A DNA stretch of 64,000 nt from Bacteroidales bacterium (GTDB lineage Bacteria; Bacteroidota; Bacteroidia; Bacteroidales; F082): NCBI GenBank assembly GCA_017548125.1, contig JAFYNK010000007.1, forward strand, positions 1 to 64,000. Reading direction: 5' to 3'. A program made the position numbers and the translations under genes. Positions 36,189 through 43,873 of the stretch are shown piece after piece (within the stretch, counting starts at the first letter, position 1; each line of letters starts with the position of its first letter). The notes under the pieces are model-generated. The model had not been told where the DNA came from and made no database searches. It worked only from the letters and a program-made list of their open reading frames with translations.

Positions 36189-36386
36189 AGGTGATTTCTA
36201 TAAATTGCTTTTCTAATGATTTATGAATTTTTATTTGAGAAGATTTTTGTTTTTCTTTCAATCACATAGCGAGCTATGTGATTGAAAGAAAGGCAGAAAG
36301 ATTCCAATAAAAAACATAAATCATGAAAAAGTTTATATCTTGATTGCCAAAAATATTTTCAAACGTGGAATTTATAGAAGTCACCT
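36189..36386 (+). repeat. MITE-like element with 18-bp terminal inverted repeats and central palindrome
   Basis: The left end AGGTGATTTCTATAAATT (36189-36206) and the right end (36369-36386) are inverted repeats with 17 of 18 matches. In the middle, TTTCTTTCAATCACATAGC (36252-36270) is followed after two bases by its perfect inverse (36273-36291). The element has no open reading frame of note and no certain target duplication. An inverted, mutated copy sits at 1-140. It lies between the dus terminator and the stop of the HAD gene. Confidence 0.8.
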
Positions 36387-36390
36387 TTAT

Positions 36391-37056
36391 TCAATGTATG
36401 ACGTTGAAGTCCAAGTCTTGTTTTAGTTTGCCGTTTTCGAACAGGTCAACGACGCGTGCGCCTGTGATATTATGATATGTTACTATTCCTAATTTTTGTG
36501 CAGCGATAATATTTTCTGGTGTGTCGTCAATGAAGAGTGTCTCTTCAGGTTTCATTCTGTAGCGGTCCAAGATGAGTGTGAAGAAATTAGGGTCAGGTTT
36601 GCATAGATGCGTGTCGAAAGAGAAGAATGACTTGTCGAAAAGGCTGTCGAACTCACGATAACCGAAACGCAGTTGCAGGTCACGGATGAAGAGGTCGTAA
36701 TGTATTTCGTTGCTGTTGCTCATGAGATAAACGTGGTAGTGACTCTTGAGTTTTTTTATCAGATCTATGCGTCTTTGTGGAATATCAAGTATCATTGAGT
36801 TCCATATTTCGTCGAATTTTTGTGTTGAAAGCTTCAAATCTAGCTGTTTCATGAGTGTTTTTCTGAATGTTTCAGCTGAAATGATGCCGCATTCAAACTG
36901 CTTCAGAGTGCGTTTTACATCAGGTGTTTCTAGTAGTTCTAGATTGGTAAAACCGTTCTTTTTCAGGTGATTAACAGTCTGGTTGCTATCGATGTCGATG
37001 ATGACTCCGCCGAGGTCGAATATGATGTTTTTTATGTTATGAAAATTTTTTTTCAT
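36391..37056 (-). CDS. HAD-superfamily phosphatase (subfamily IA, YihX-like)
   Basis: A cytoplasmic phosphatase of 221 aa. Motif I is IFDLGGVIIDID with the nucleophilic aspartate and a glycine two positions later, as in YihX-type sugar phosphatases. Motif II is YLMSNS, motif III the lysine in CKPDPNFF, and motif IV LFIDDTPENI. An alpha-helical cap lies between motifs I and II. The physiological substrate is unknown, though sugar phosphates are the common choice in this subgroup. Its stop lies four bases from the end of the MITE-like element. Confidence 0.9.
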   Translation of the reverse strand: MKKNFHNIKNIIFDLGGVIIDIDSNQTVNHLKKNGFTNLELLETPDVKRTLKQFECGIISAETFRKTLMKQLDLKLSTQKFDEIWNSMILDIPQRRIDLIKKLKSHYHVYLMSNSNEIHYDLFIRDLQLRFGYREFDSLFDKSFFSFDTHLCKPDPNFFTLILDRYRMKPEETLFIDDTPENIIAAQKLGIVTYHNITGARVVDLFENGKLKQDLDFNVIH

Positions 37057-37095
37057 TTTTTTTATTTTTTTGTTATGAAATTCGCTACAAATTTG

Positions 37096-37103
37096 TAAAT
37101 TTG
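37096..37103 (+). promoter_or_regulatory. -7 promoter element TAAATTTG of the tRNA-Ile2 gene
   Basis: TAAATTTG on the plus strand, 60 bases upstream of the tRNA, fits the consensus and has no other gene to serve. Confidence 0.5.
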
Positions 37104-37163
37104 CACTCTGAAAAACAAGGGATAGAACAAAAAGTTATAAACAAAGTTTTAACAAGTTCTCCT

Positions 37164-37237
37164 GCTCCTATAGCTCAGTCGGTTAGAGTAGCTGACTCAT
37201 AATCAGTTGGTCCCTGGTTCAAGTCCAGGTGGGAGCA
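37164..37237 (+). tRNA. tRNA with CAT anticodon, probably tRNA-Ile2 (lysidine type)
   Basis: A 74-nt cloverleaf with acceptor GCTCCTA/TGGGAGC, D-arm GCTC-AGTCGGTTA-GAGT, anticodon loop CTCATAA (anticodon CAT) and T-arm CCTGG-TTCAAGT-CCAGG. The acceptor pairs C4-G69 and C5-G68, and the similarity of the anticodon and T arms to E. coli ileX, point to the isoleucine tRNA whose C34 is changed to lysidine by TilS rather than elongator Met. CCA is not encoded. A terminator follows directly. Confidence 0.85.
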
Positions 37238-37241
37238 CAAA

Positions 37242-37276
37242 AACCTCGGTAGTCATTGACTGTCGAGGTTTTTTGT
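37242..37276 (+). terminator. Rho-independent terminator after tRNA-Ile2
   Basis: AACCTCG and CGAGGTT enclose a second helix AGTC/GACT and are followed by a T-run. It begins five bases after the tRNA end. Confidence 0.85.
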
Positions 37277-37307
37277 TTATGTTTTTGTCCACCAATTGTC
37301 CACGGGA

Positions 37308-39110
37308 TTATGATTTTGCAAAATATTCCCACACGATCTTCGCCTTTGCCTTGCCGATGATTTTCTCCAAGGTCTCCAAATCAGCTGCTTTGATGTTTTT
37401 AACGGATTTCAACTCCAGCATCAATTTCTCGGCTGTCAATTTACCAATGCCTTTGATGTCGTTCAATTCTGAATGGATGAAGCCTTTCTCGAATTTCTTT
37501 CTGTGATGCGTGATGCCGAATCTATGTGCTTCGTCGCGGATATGTTGTATCACCTTCAAAGTCTCTGAACGTTTGTCTATATATAAAGGTATGCTGTCGC
37601 CAGGGAAATAAATCTCTTCCAGTTTCTCCGCGATGCCGATGATGCTTATCTTGCCGTATAAATTTAACTTTTGAAGAATCTTCACAGCCGAAGAGAGCTG
37701 TCCTTTTCCACCATCAACGACGATTAAATCTGGAAGACGCTGCCCCTCGTCCAAGAGCCTCTTATATCTTCTGTAGATAATCTCCTCCATTGACGCAAAG
37801 TCGTTAGGACCTTCAACGGTCTTGATGTTGAAATGACGATAGCCGCTCTTGTTAGGCTTGGCGTTGACAAACTGCACCATTGCGGCAACAGCATAGTCGC
37901 CTTGGAAGTTGGAGTTGTCGAAACATTCTATCACTTCTGGGAGTGCAGACAGGTTAAGGTCATCTTTCATCTGGTTTAAGATTCTCTTGGTGTGGCGTTC
38001 CGGATCGACGAGCGAGCGAAGCTTCTCAGTCTCGATGCGATATTGTTTTGCATTGCGTTGCGATAGCTGCAAGATGTCTAGTTTTTCGCCTCGCTGTGGA
38101 ACGGTGATTTTGACGTCATCGAGTCTTATGTCTAATTCAATAGGCACGATGATTTCTTTGATGTTGTGGCTTTCCATCATCTGACGGAGCTCTACTATTG
38201 CGATAGACATCAGTTCTTCTGCTGTCTCGTCTAGTTTTCTTTTTATCTCGAAAGAATGCGACTGAATGATAGCGCCTTCTACAATTTTCATATAGTTAAC
38301 GTAGAAGGAGTTGCCAGCGTCTTCGTAAGAGAAGACTTCGATGTCGAAGATGCTATTGCTGCAAACGACGGATTTGGCATGATAGTTTTCAAGCAAGTCG
38401 TATTTGTCTTTGATGACCTGCGCTTGCTCAAATTCCAGTTTGGCAGCGTATGCCATCATTTGCGTTTTCATATCCTTCAGCACTTCCTGTATGTTGCCCT
38501 TGATGACTTTCTTGACGTTGAGAATCATCTGACGATAATCGTCTTCGCTGATGCTTCCGTCGCAAGGAGCCTTGCAGTTGCCGATATGATATTCCAAGCA
38601 AGGACGATAATGTCCGTTGTAGATATATTCTTCTTTTAATATTAATTTGCAGTTTCTGATAGGGTAGAGCTGACGTAACATTTCAAGTAATGTTTTAGCT
38701 GTCATCACCGAAGGATATGGTCCGAAGTATATGGAACCGTCATTGACTTTCTTTCTTGTGAGAAAGACGCGAGGAAAACGTTCGTTCTTGACGCATATCC
38801 ATGGATATGTCTTGTCGTCTTTCAACAATATGTTATATCGTGGTTTGTATTGCTTGATGAAATTGTTCTCAAGAAGGAGCGCTTCCATCTCGTTGTTGAC
38901 CACGGTGAATCTGATGTCGGCGATGCGGCTGACGAGGACTTTCACCTTGCCGCTTTGCTGTTGTTTGTTGAAATAACTGGAGACTCTACGCTTCAGGTTT
39001 TTGGCTTTTCCGACATAAATAATTTCACCCTTTTCATCAAAATATTGATATACGCCAGGGTCGGTGGGGATGGTTTTGAGGATGGATTTTATTTTGTCGG
39101 GAATGTTCAT
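37308..39110 (-). CDS. uvrC: Excinuclease ABC subunit C
   Basis: UvrC makes both incisions in nucleotide excision repair after UvrAB damage recognition. The 600 aa protein has the GIY-YIG domain (PGVYQYFDEKGEIIYVGKAKNLKRR, residues 18-42), a cysteine cluster (CKLILKEEYIYNGHYRPCLEYHIGNCKAPC, which may carry an iron-sulfur cluster), the UVR motif (about 205-240), the RNase H-like C-terminal nuclease with CFDNSNFQGDYAVAAM and VVDGGKGQL, and helix-hairpin-helix motifs at the end. It follows thiL on the same strand with a hairpin repeat in the 54-bp gap. Confidence 0.97.
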   Translation of the reverse strand: MNIPDKIKSILKTIPTDPGVYQYFDEKGEIIYVGKAKNLKRRVSSYFNKQQQSGKVKVLVSRIADIRFTVVNNEMEALLLENNFIKQYKPRYNILLKDDKTYPWICVKNERFPRVFLTRKKVNDGSIYFGPYPSVMTAKTLLEMLRQLYPIRNCKLILKEEYIYNGHYRPCLEYHIGNCKAPCDGSISEDDYRQMILNVKKVIKGNIQEVLKDMKTQMMAYAAKLEFEQAQVIKDKYDLLENYHAKSVVCSNSIFDIEVFSYEDAGNSFYVNYMKIVEGAIIQSHSFEIKRKLDETAEELMSIAIVELRQMMESHNIKEIIVPIELDIRLDDVKITVPQRGEKLDILQLSQRNAKQYRIETEKLRSLVDPERHTKRILNQMKDDLNLSALPEVIECFDNSNFQGDYAVAAMVQFVNAKPNKSGYRHFNIKTVEGPNDFASMEEIIYRRYKRLLDEGQRLPDLIVVDGGKGQLSSAVKILQKLNLYGKISIIGIAEKLEEIYFPGDSIPLYIDKRSETLKVIQHIRDEAHRFGITHHRKKFEKGFIHSELNDIKGIGKLTAEKLMLELKSVKNIKAADLETLEKIIGKAKAKIVWEYFAKS

Positions 39111-39130
39111 GGTTTATTGGTAAATATCAA

Positions 39131-39156
39131 GTAGAGACGCACGGCCGTGCGTCTCT
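39131..39156. repeat. Perfect 24-bp AGAGACG palindrome between thiL and uvrC
   Basis: AGAGACGCACGG and its exact inverse CCGTGCGTCTCT abut without a spacer. It is a member of the AGAGACG hairpin family seen at 26935 and 63125. Confidence 0.85.
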
Positions 39157-39164
39157 GCATATTT

Positions 39165-40202
39165 TTAAAAATGTTTGAATCCTTGTGCTTCGATTGGTAT
39201 CACGTGTTCGTCGGTGGTGATGAGTTCAGCTACGTTGACATCTGGTGTCATGAAGCCGATTATTCTCACGTCTTCCATATTCTGTACCTTTTCGTAGTCT
39301 TCTTGTTTTACGGTGAAGAGAAGTTCGTAGTCTTCGCCGCCATTGAGCGCTGCCACGCAAGGAACGATGTCAAATTCTTTAGCGACGTCGATAGCTTTTT
39401 TGTTCATCGGGATTCTGTCTTCAAAGATACGGCAGCCGACTTGTGAGTCTTTGCAGAGATGTAAGATTTCAGATGCCAAACCGTCGGAGATGTCAATCAT
39501 GGCTGTAGGTTTTATCTCAAGCTCTTTGAGTTGTGCCACTATGTCTTTACGTGCTTCTGGCTTGAGCTGGCGTTCGAGGATGTAGTCGTAGCCATAGAGC
39601 TCTGGCTGCACGTTAGGGTCAGCCATGAAAGCGGCTTTCTCGCGTTCAAGGATTAACAATCCGGTATAGGCTGCTCCTAATGTTCCGCTTACGCACAAGA
39701 GGTCGTTGGCTTTGGCGCCGGTACGATAGACGATGTCGTCTTTCTTGGCTTTGCCTATCACTGTTATTGAGATGAAGAGTCCTGATTTGCTTGTTGTGGT
39801 GTCGCCGCCAACCAAATCTACTTTATATGTGTCGCAGGCGAGACGTATGCCAGCGAATATCTCTTCAACGGCTTCAACAGAGAACTTGCTTGATATTCCC
39901 ATGCCGACGACAATCTGAGTTGGTGTGCCATTCATGGCATAGATGTCGGAGAAGTTCACGACAGCTGCTTTATATCCTAAATGCTTCAAAGGCATATATG
40001 TCATGTCGAAGTGTACACCTTCTATTAATAAATCAACGGAGACTAAGGTCTGCTCGCTCTTATGGTCGATGACAGCAGCGTCGTCGCCAATGCCTTTAAC
40101 AGTTGATTTGTTATATGTCTTTAAGTCCTTGGTCAATCTGTCGATGAGACCGAATTCACCAAGTTCTGACAATTCTGTCAATTCGATTTTTTCGTTTTCC
40201 AT
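39165..40202 (-). CDS. thiL: Thiamine-monophosphate kinase
   Basis: It phosphorylates thiamine monophosphate to the active cofactor thiamine diphosphate. The 345 aa protein has the N-terminal ELGEFGLIDRL and the metal/ATP-binding GIGDDAAVI. LVGGDTT, MIDISDGLASEILHL and LNGGEDYELLFTV follow. The ATG at 40202 is preferred over an in-frame TTG at 40217, which falls inside the AGTCAACGGAC repeat text. No TPP riboswitch is visible upstream. uvrC lies downstream. Confidence 0.95.
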   Translation of the reverse strand: MENEKIELTELSELGEFGLIDRLTKDLKTYNKSTVKGIGDDAAVIDHKSEQTLVSVDLLIEGVHFDMTYMPLKHLGYKAAVVNFSDIYAMNGTPTQIVVGMGISSKFSVEAVEEIFAGIRLACDTYKVDLVGGDTTTSKSGLFISITVIGKAKKDDIVYRTGAKANDLLCVSGTLGAAYTGLLILEREKAAFMADPNVQPELYGYDYILERQLKPEARKDIVAQLKELEIKPTAMIDISDGLASEILHLCKDSQVGCRIFEDRIPMNKKAIDVAKEFDIVPCVAALNGGEDYELLFTVKQEDYEKVQNMEDVRIIGFMTPDVNVAELITTDEHVIPIEAQGFKHF

Positions 40203-40205
40203 GTT

Positions 40206-40257
40206 TTTTAAAGTCAACGGACAACAGTCAACGGACTTTGTCCTGTTTTTTAATTAT
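40206..40257. repeat. AGTCAACGGAC word repeat, left flank of the DUF4143 ATPase gene
   Basis: AAGTCAACGGACAACAGTCAA followed by CGGACTTTG repeats the AGTCAACGGAC word twice. The 19-mer CAACAGTCAACGGACTTTG (40222-40240) recurs exactly and in the same orientation at 41557-41575, on the other side of the ATPase gene. Confidence 0.8.
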
Positions 40258-41496
40258 TTATTTAAGAAGATAATCATAAATATTCATAACGATGATACCA
40301 TTTTCTAAGGTATGAGTTGGTATATTATCCGCAGTCAGTATTATCTTAGTAAAAGAATCATCGGTTAATGAAAGTGAGCGTTGTTCTTGTTTTATCTTTT
40401 CTTCGTCAGGCATTGAATATGCAGATTGAATGTATATTCTATCACTACCTTTATTACATACAAAATCAATTTCCAGTATGCTTCTTAATGTTTTGCCTTC
40501 TTGATTTTTTTGGTAGCGAGTAATGCAGCCTACATCTATTTTGTAACCTTCACCTATCACATAATTATATATTAAATTTTCCATAATATGTGTAGGTTCT
40601 ACTTGTCTAAAGTTAAGTAGTGCATTACGTAACCCGATGTCGGTAAAGTAATATTTATATGGAGAGTTGATATATTTTTTTCCTTTGATATCGAATCTGA
40701 TAGCCTTGTTGATTAGGAATGAATCTATAAAATAATCTATGTAAGATTTTATTGTACTGTGATTTATCTTTACTTTCTTCTCGCTTACGAATGTGTTTGC
40801 AAGTTTATTAGGATTGGTTAAAGTTCCTATATTGGATGCTAAAAGGCAAAACAGTTCTTCAATCTCTGCATCATTCTTTATGTTGTTTCTGTTGATGATG
40901 TCGCTGAGATAGGTTTCTTTAAGTAGTTCTTGAAGAATTTCTGCTTTGCGTGACTTGTTTTTTTCCAAGACAACCATAGGTAATCCTCCATAATAAATAT
41001 AATCTTTCCAAATAGAAAAAATATCTTCCGTTGATTTTTCTGTTATTTCTTTAAATGACAATGGCTGAAGATAAATCTGTACGCCACGTCCTCTGAATTC
41101 AGTAACAATATCGGAAGATAAAAATTTAGCATTACTGCCTGTCACATATACGTCAAGATTATTTATATGAAGAAATCCGTTTAATACATCAACAAATTCT
41201 TCCAGCATTTGTACTTCATCAATCATCACATAAAACATCTGAGAGTCTTGTTTTGACAGACTCTCTACATACTCAAACAAATTTTCAGCTTTACGATATT
41301 TTCTATGATTGAAAGAATCAAGATGAATCTCTATGATATGATCTTCAGAAACACCTTCGCTTATAAGATGTTGTTTATAAAGATTAAAAAGCAAGAATGA
41401 TTTACCTACTCGCCTTAATCCAGTAACAATCTTAATAAGATGATTGTGCTTTGAACTGATTAATTTGTCAATATATCGTTCTCTTTTAAATATCAT
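40258..41496 (-). CDS. AAA-superfamily ATPase with DUF4143 domain
   Basis: A 412 aa protein of the AAA_14/DUF4143 group. Walker A is GLRRVGKSF (residues 26-34) and Walker B is YVMIDEVQML. An arginine-finger region follows, then a winged-helix stretch (NPNKLANTFVSEKKVKINHSTIKSYIDYF) and a C-terminal PD-(D/E)XK-like segment with EIDFVCNKGSDRIYIQSAYS. These ATPases are multi-copy, often mobile-looking genes of unknown role in Bacteroidota and archaea. It is a single gene bracketed by exact 19-bp direct repeats. A 14-bp palindrome sits between its promoter and start. Confidence 0.85.
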   Translation of the reverse strand: MIFKRERYIDKLISSKHNHLIKIVTGLRRVGKSFLLFNLYKQHLISEGVSEDHIIEIHLDSFNHRKYRKAENLFEYVESLSKQDSQMFYVMIDEVQMLEEFVDVLNGFLHINNLDVYVTGSNAKFLSSDIVTEFRGRGVQIYLQPLSFKEITEKSTEDIFSIWKDYIYYGGLPMVVLEKNKSRKAEILQELLKETYLSDIINRNNIKNDAEIEELFCLLASNIGTLTNPNKLANTFVSEKKVKINHSTIKSYIDYFIDSFLINKAIRFDIKGKKYINSPYKYYFTDIGLRNALLNFRQVEPTHIMENLIYNYVIGEGYKIDVGCITRYQKNQEGKTLRSILEIDFVCNKGSDRIYIQSAYSMPDEEKIKQEQRSLSLTDDSFTKIILTADNIPTHTLENGIIVMNIYDYLLK

Positions 41497-41511
41497 ACCA
41501 AAGATATTATT

Positions 41512-41525
41512 TGTGTATATACACA
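41512..41525. promoter_or_regulatory. Perfect 14-bp palindrome TGTGTATATACACA, candidate operator
   Basis: TGTGTATATACACA lies between a -7 box (41537-41544) and the ATPase ATG (41496). A regulator bound there would block transcription. There is no direct evidence for the regulator. Confidence 0.4.
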
Positions 41526-41536
41526 GTTTTTGCTTG

Positions 41537-41544
41537 CAAAGATA
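41537..41544 (-). promoter_or_regulatory. -7 promoter element TATCTTTG of the DUF4143 ATPase
   Basis: TATCTTTG on the minus strand gives a leader of about 35 nt. A second TATCTTTG at 41499-41506 abuts the ATG and would give a leaderless or inactive transcript. Confidence 0.5.
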
Positions 41545-41556
41545 ATTCTTTTATAT

Positions 41557-41575
41557 CAACAGTCAACGGACTTTG
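41557..41575. repeat. AGTCAACGGAC word repeat, right flank of the DUF4143 ATPase gene
   Basis: An exact second copy of the 19-mer CAACAGTCAACGGACTTTG, in direct orientation to 40222-40240. Confidence 0.8.
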
Positions 41576-41591
41576 CCCAAATTGTTATTTA

Positions 41592-42059
41592 TTATTTATT
41601 TTCGCTTAAGATAAGAGCGTTATGATAGTCTTCTTCTGTGATTCTGTACAGGACTTCATATTCTTCATATCCCTTTTTATCTACAGTTGATAAAATTTCC
41701 CAACAAGATTCCTTGAACATTGTTTTTTCAAAAGTCTTGATTAAATCCCAGTCTGTTGTTGTATCAACTTTATACATCACATCGTCATCAAAGATGATAA
41801 CAGGCATATCATAGATAAATTCGTCATTGAAAGAAAATTCTGAGTGTCCCATGCCATTTTTCACCATTACTATACGATCCACATCTGGACCAATATATGT
41901 AGTATCTTTCACGCCATTTAGTGAAAAAATGACTTTAACTTCTTTCCGTAATTCATTTTTCATAATATAAACATCATGAAAACCAGGATCGCATGATGAT
42001 AACAATACAATTAAAAAAAGGAAGAAGAATGTTTTTAATCTTGAAATTTTTACTTTCAT
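41592..42059 (-). CDS. Hypothetical lipoprotein
   Basis: A 155 aa protein with a type II signal peptide whose lipobox LLSSC places the lipidated cysteine at about residue 23. The mature part has immunoglobulin-like or beta-sandwich character (KVIFSLNGVKDTTYIG, PVIIFDDDVMYKVD) and a helical end. No family is recognised. It is downstream of ettA by 21 bp on the same strand, so it may be read from the ettA transcript. Location on the inner or outer membrane is uncertain. Confidence 0.65.
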   Translation of the reverse strand: MKVKISRLKTFFFLFLIVLLSSCDPGFHDVYIMKNELRKEVKVIFSLNGVKDTTYIGPDVDRIVMVKNGMGHSEFSFNDEFIYDMPVIIFDDDVMYKVDTTTDWDLIKTFEKTMFKESCWEILSTVDKKGYEEYEVLYRITEEDYHNALILSENK

Positions 42060-42080
42060 AACTGATATAGTTTACACTAA

Positions 42081-43754
42081 TTACATCAATTTCTTATACT
42101 TAAACTTCTTAGGTGTTGCGTTGCCAAGACGTTTGATCTTGTTTTCTTCATATTCTGAATAGCTTCCTTCGAAGAAATATACTTGTGAGTCGCCTTCAAA
42201 AGCGAGGATGTGAGTAGCGATTCTGTCGAGGAACCAGCGGTCGTGAGAGATGACGACGGCGCATCCTGCGAAGTTTTCGAGACCTTCTTCCAAAGCACGT
42301 AAGGTGTTGACGTCGATGTCGTTGGTAGGTTCGTCGAGAAGAAGTACGTTGGCTTCTTGTTTCAATGTCAACGCCAAGTGCATTCTGTTACGTTCACCGC
42401 CTGACAAAACACCGGCTTTCTTCTGTTGGTCGTTGCCAGCGAAGTTGAATCTTGAGACGTAAGCCCTTGAGTTCATGGTGCGTTTGCCTAATTGTATCAA
42501 TTCGTTGCCGCCTGAGATGACTTCCCATACTGTCTGTTCTGGGTCGATGTCGGCATGTTGTTGATCTACGTAGCCTGTCTTTACAGTTTCACCCACTTCA
42601 AATGTTCCTGAGTCTGGTTTTTCCAATCCCATGATGAGACGGAACAATGTTGTCTTACCAGCGCCGTTAGGTCCGATAACGCCTACGATGCCTGCTGGTG
42701 GTAGGCTGAAGCTGAGGTTTTCAAATAATAATTTGTCGCCGTAAGCCTTGGTGATGTTCTTAGCCTCAATGACTTTATTGCCGAGACGGTCGCCGTTAGG
42801 GATGTATATTTCGAGTTTTTCTTCTTTTTCTTTGACGTCTTCGTTAAGAAGTTTTTCGTAAGAAGCGAGACGTGCCTTTCCTTTAGCCTGACGTGCCTTA
42901 GGTGCCATTCTGACCCATTCGAGCTCGCGTTCCAAAGTCTTGCGGCGTTTGCTTTCTGATTTCTCTTCCATCGCCATGCGTGCTGTCTTCTGGTCGAGCC
43001 ATGATGAGTAGTTGCCTTTCCATGGAATGCCTTCGCCTCTGTCGAGTTCGAGGATCCAGCCTGCTACGTGGTCTAAGAAGTAACGGTCGTGGGTTACAGC
43101 GATGACTGTACCTTTATATTGTTGCAAGTGTTTTTCGAGCCAGTTGATGGCCTCAGCGTCGAGGTGGTTGGTAGGCTCGTCTAACAACAAGATGTCTGGT
43201 TCTTGGAGAAGGAGACGTACCAATGCCACACGGCGGCGTTCACCTCCAGAGAGGTTCTTGACGAGAGCGTCGCCGTCTGGGCAGTTGAGAGCGTCCATAG
43301 CTCTTTCCAACTTGCTGTCCAAATCCCAAGCGTCGTGCTGCTCGATGAGGTCGGTGAGACGTCCTTGCTCTTCAACGAGGGCGTTCATCTCGTCGTCGCT
43401 GAGTTCTTCCATGAAACGAGCGTTGACTTCCTCATATCTCTTCATGATGTCAACGATCTCTTGGATGCCTTCCTGAACAATCTCTTTTACAGTCTTGCTG
43501 TTGTCTAATTCTGGCTCTTGCTCCAACAAACCTACAGAATATCCTGGAGAGAAAACTACTTCGCCATTGTATGATTTGTCCTTGCCAGCAATGATTTTCA
43601 GCAATGTGGATTTACCTGAACCATTCAAGCCGATGATGCCGATTTTAGCACCATAGTAGAATGATAAATAAATATCTTTTAAAATCTGTCTCGTAGGTGG
43701 AATTATCTTGCTTACACCAACCATCGAGAAAATAATCTTTTTATCGTCAGCCAT
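42081..43754 (-). CDS. ettA: ABC-F ATPase EttA (energy-dependent translational throttle)
   Basis: A ribosome-associated ABC-F protein that gates entry into elongation according to the ATP/ADP level. The 557 aa protein has two ABC domains: GLNGSGKST with LSGGERRRVAL and LLLDEPTNHLD, then GPNGAGKTT with LSGGERNRMHL and LLLDEPTNDID. An arm insertion lies in the first domain, and a basic interdomain linker (ESKRRKTLERELEWVRMAPKARQAKGKAR) joins them. There are no membrane segments. Length and linker fit EttA better than Uup or antibiotic-resistance ABC-F types. It is separated from the upstream glycosyltransferase by a composite intergenic repeat. Confidence 0.95.
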   Translation of the reverse strand: MADDKKIIFSMVGVSKIIPPTRQILKDIYLSFYYGAKIGIIGLNGSGKSTLLKIIAGKDKSYNGEVVFSPGYSVGLLEQEPELDNSKTVKEIVQEGIQEIVDIMKRYEEVNARFMEELSDDEMNALVEEQGRLTDLIEQHDAWDLDSKLERAMDALNCPDGDALVKNLSGGERRRVALVRLLLQEPDILLLDEPTNHLDAEAINWLEKHLQQYKGTVIAVTHDRYFLDHVAGWILELDRGEGIPWKGNYSSWLDQKTARMAMEEKSESKRRKTLERELEWVRMAPKARQAKGKARLASYEKLLNEDVKEKEEKLEIYIPNGDRLGNKVIEAKNITKAYGDKLLFENLSFSLPPAGIVGVIGPNGAGKTTLFRLIMGLEKPDSGTFEVGETVKTGYVDQQHADIDPEQTVWEVISGGNELIQLGKRTMNSRAYVSRFNFAGNDQQKKAGVLSGGERNRMHLALTLKQEANVLLLDEPTNDIDVNTLRALEEGLENFAGCAVVISHDRWFLDRIATHILAFEGDSQVYFFEGSYSEYEENKIKRLGNATPKKFKYKKLM

Positions 43755-43873
43755 AATTTTATAGTTTAAAGTTTATGGTTTAAAGTTTAAAGCAGTTTTG
43801 AAGTTTATAGTTTAAAGTTTATCTTGATTTAACCTTAAGCCTTAAACCTTAAACCAGATTATTAATTTAATTT
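43755..43873. repeat. Composite intergenic repeat, copy A (TTTAAAGTTTA - CCTTAAACC - TTTTCAATTT)
   Basis: Reading the plus strand, this contains tandem TAGTTTAAAGTTTATGG words, then CCTTAAGCCTTAAACC text ending AAACCAG, then AATTTTCAATTT followed by ACTTTCAATTTCA. The same three blocks in the same order and orientation fill 49692-49819. The GGTTTAAAG and CTTTAAACC-type blocks can pair with each other in RNA. Confidence 0.8.

Noticed and set aside
37278..37303. GTCCACCAATTGTCCAC text beside tRNA-Ile2 as a possible integration site
   Set aside because: No integrase, no repeat of the tRNA 3' end and no foreign gene block on either side.
40203..40217. TTG start for thiL
   Set aside because: It lies inside the AGTCAACGGAC repeat. 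The ATG at 40202 gives a normal family N-terminus.
39165..40280. TPP riboswitch upstream of thiL
   Set aside because: No CTGAGA box or THI-element-like fold was visible in the short upstream region.
40222..41575. 19-bp direct repeats read as a transposon target-site duplication
   Set aside because: Nineteen bases is long for a target duplication, there are no terminal inverted repeats, and the word occurs elsewhere (16580-16600). It is kept only as a possible recombination locus.
42081..43754. ABC-F protein as an antibiotic-resistance determinant
   Set aside because: Length, linker and motif context fit the housekeeping EttA group better.
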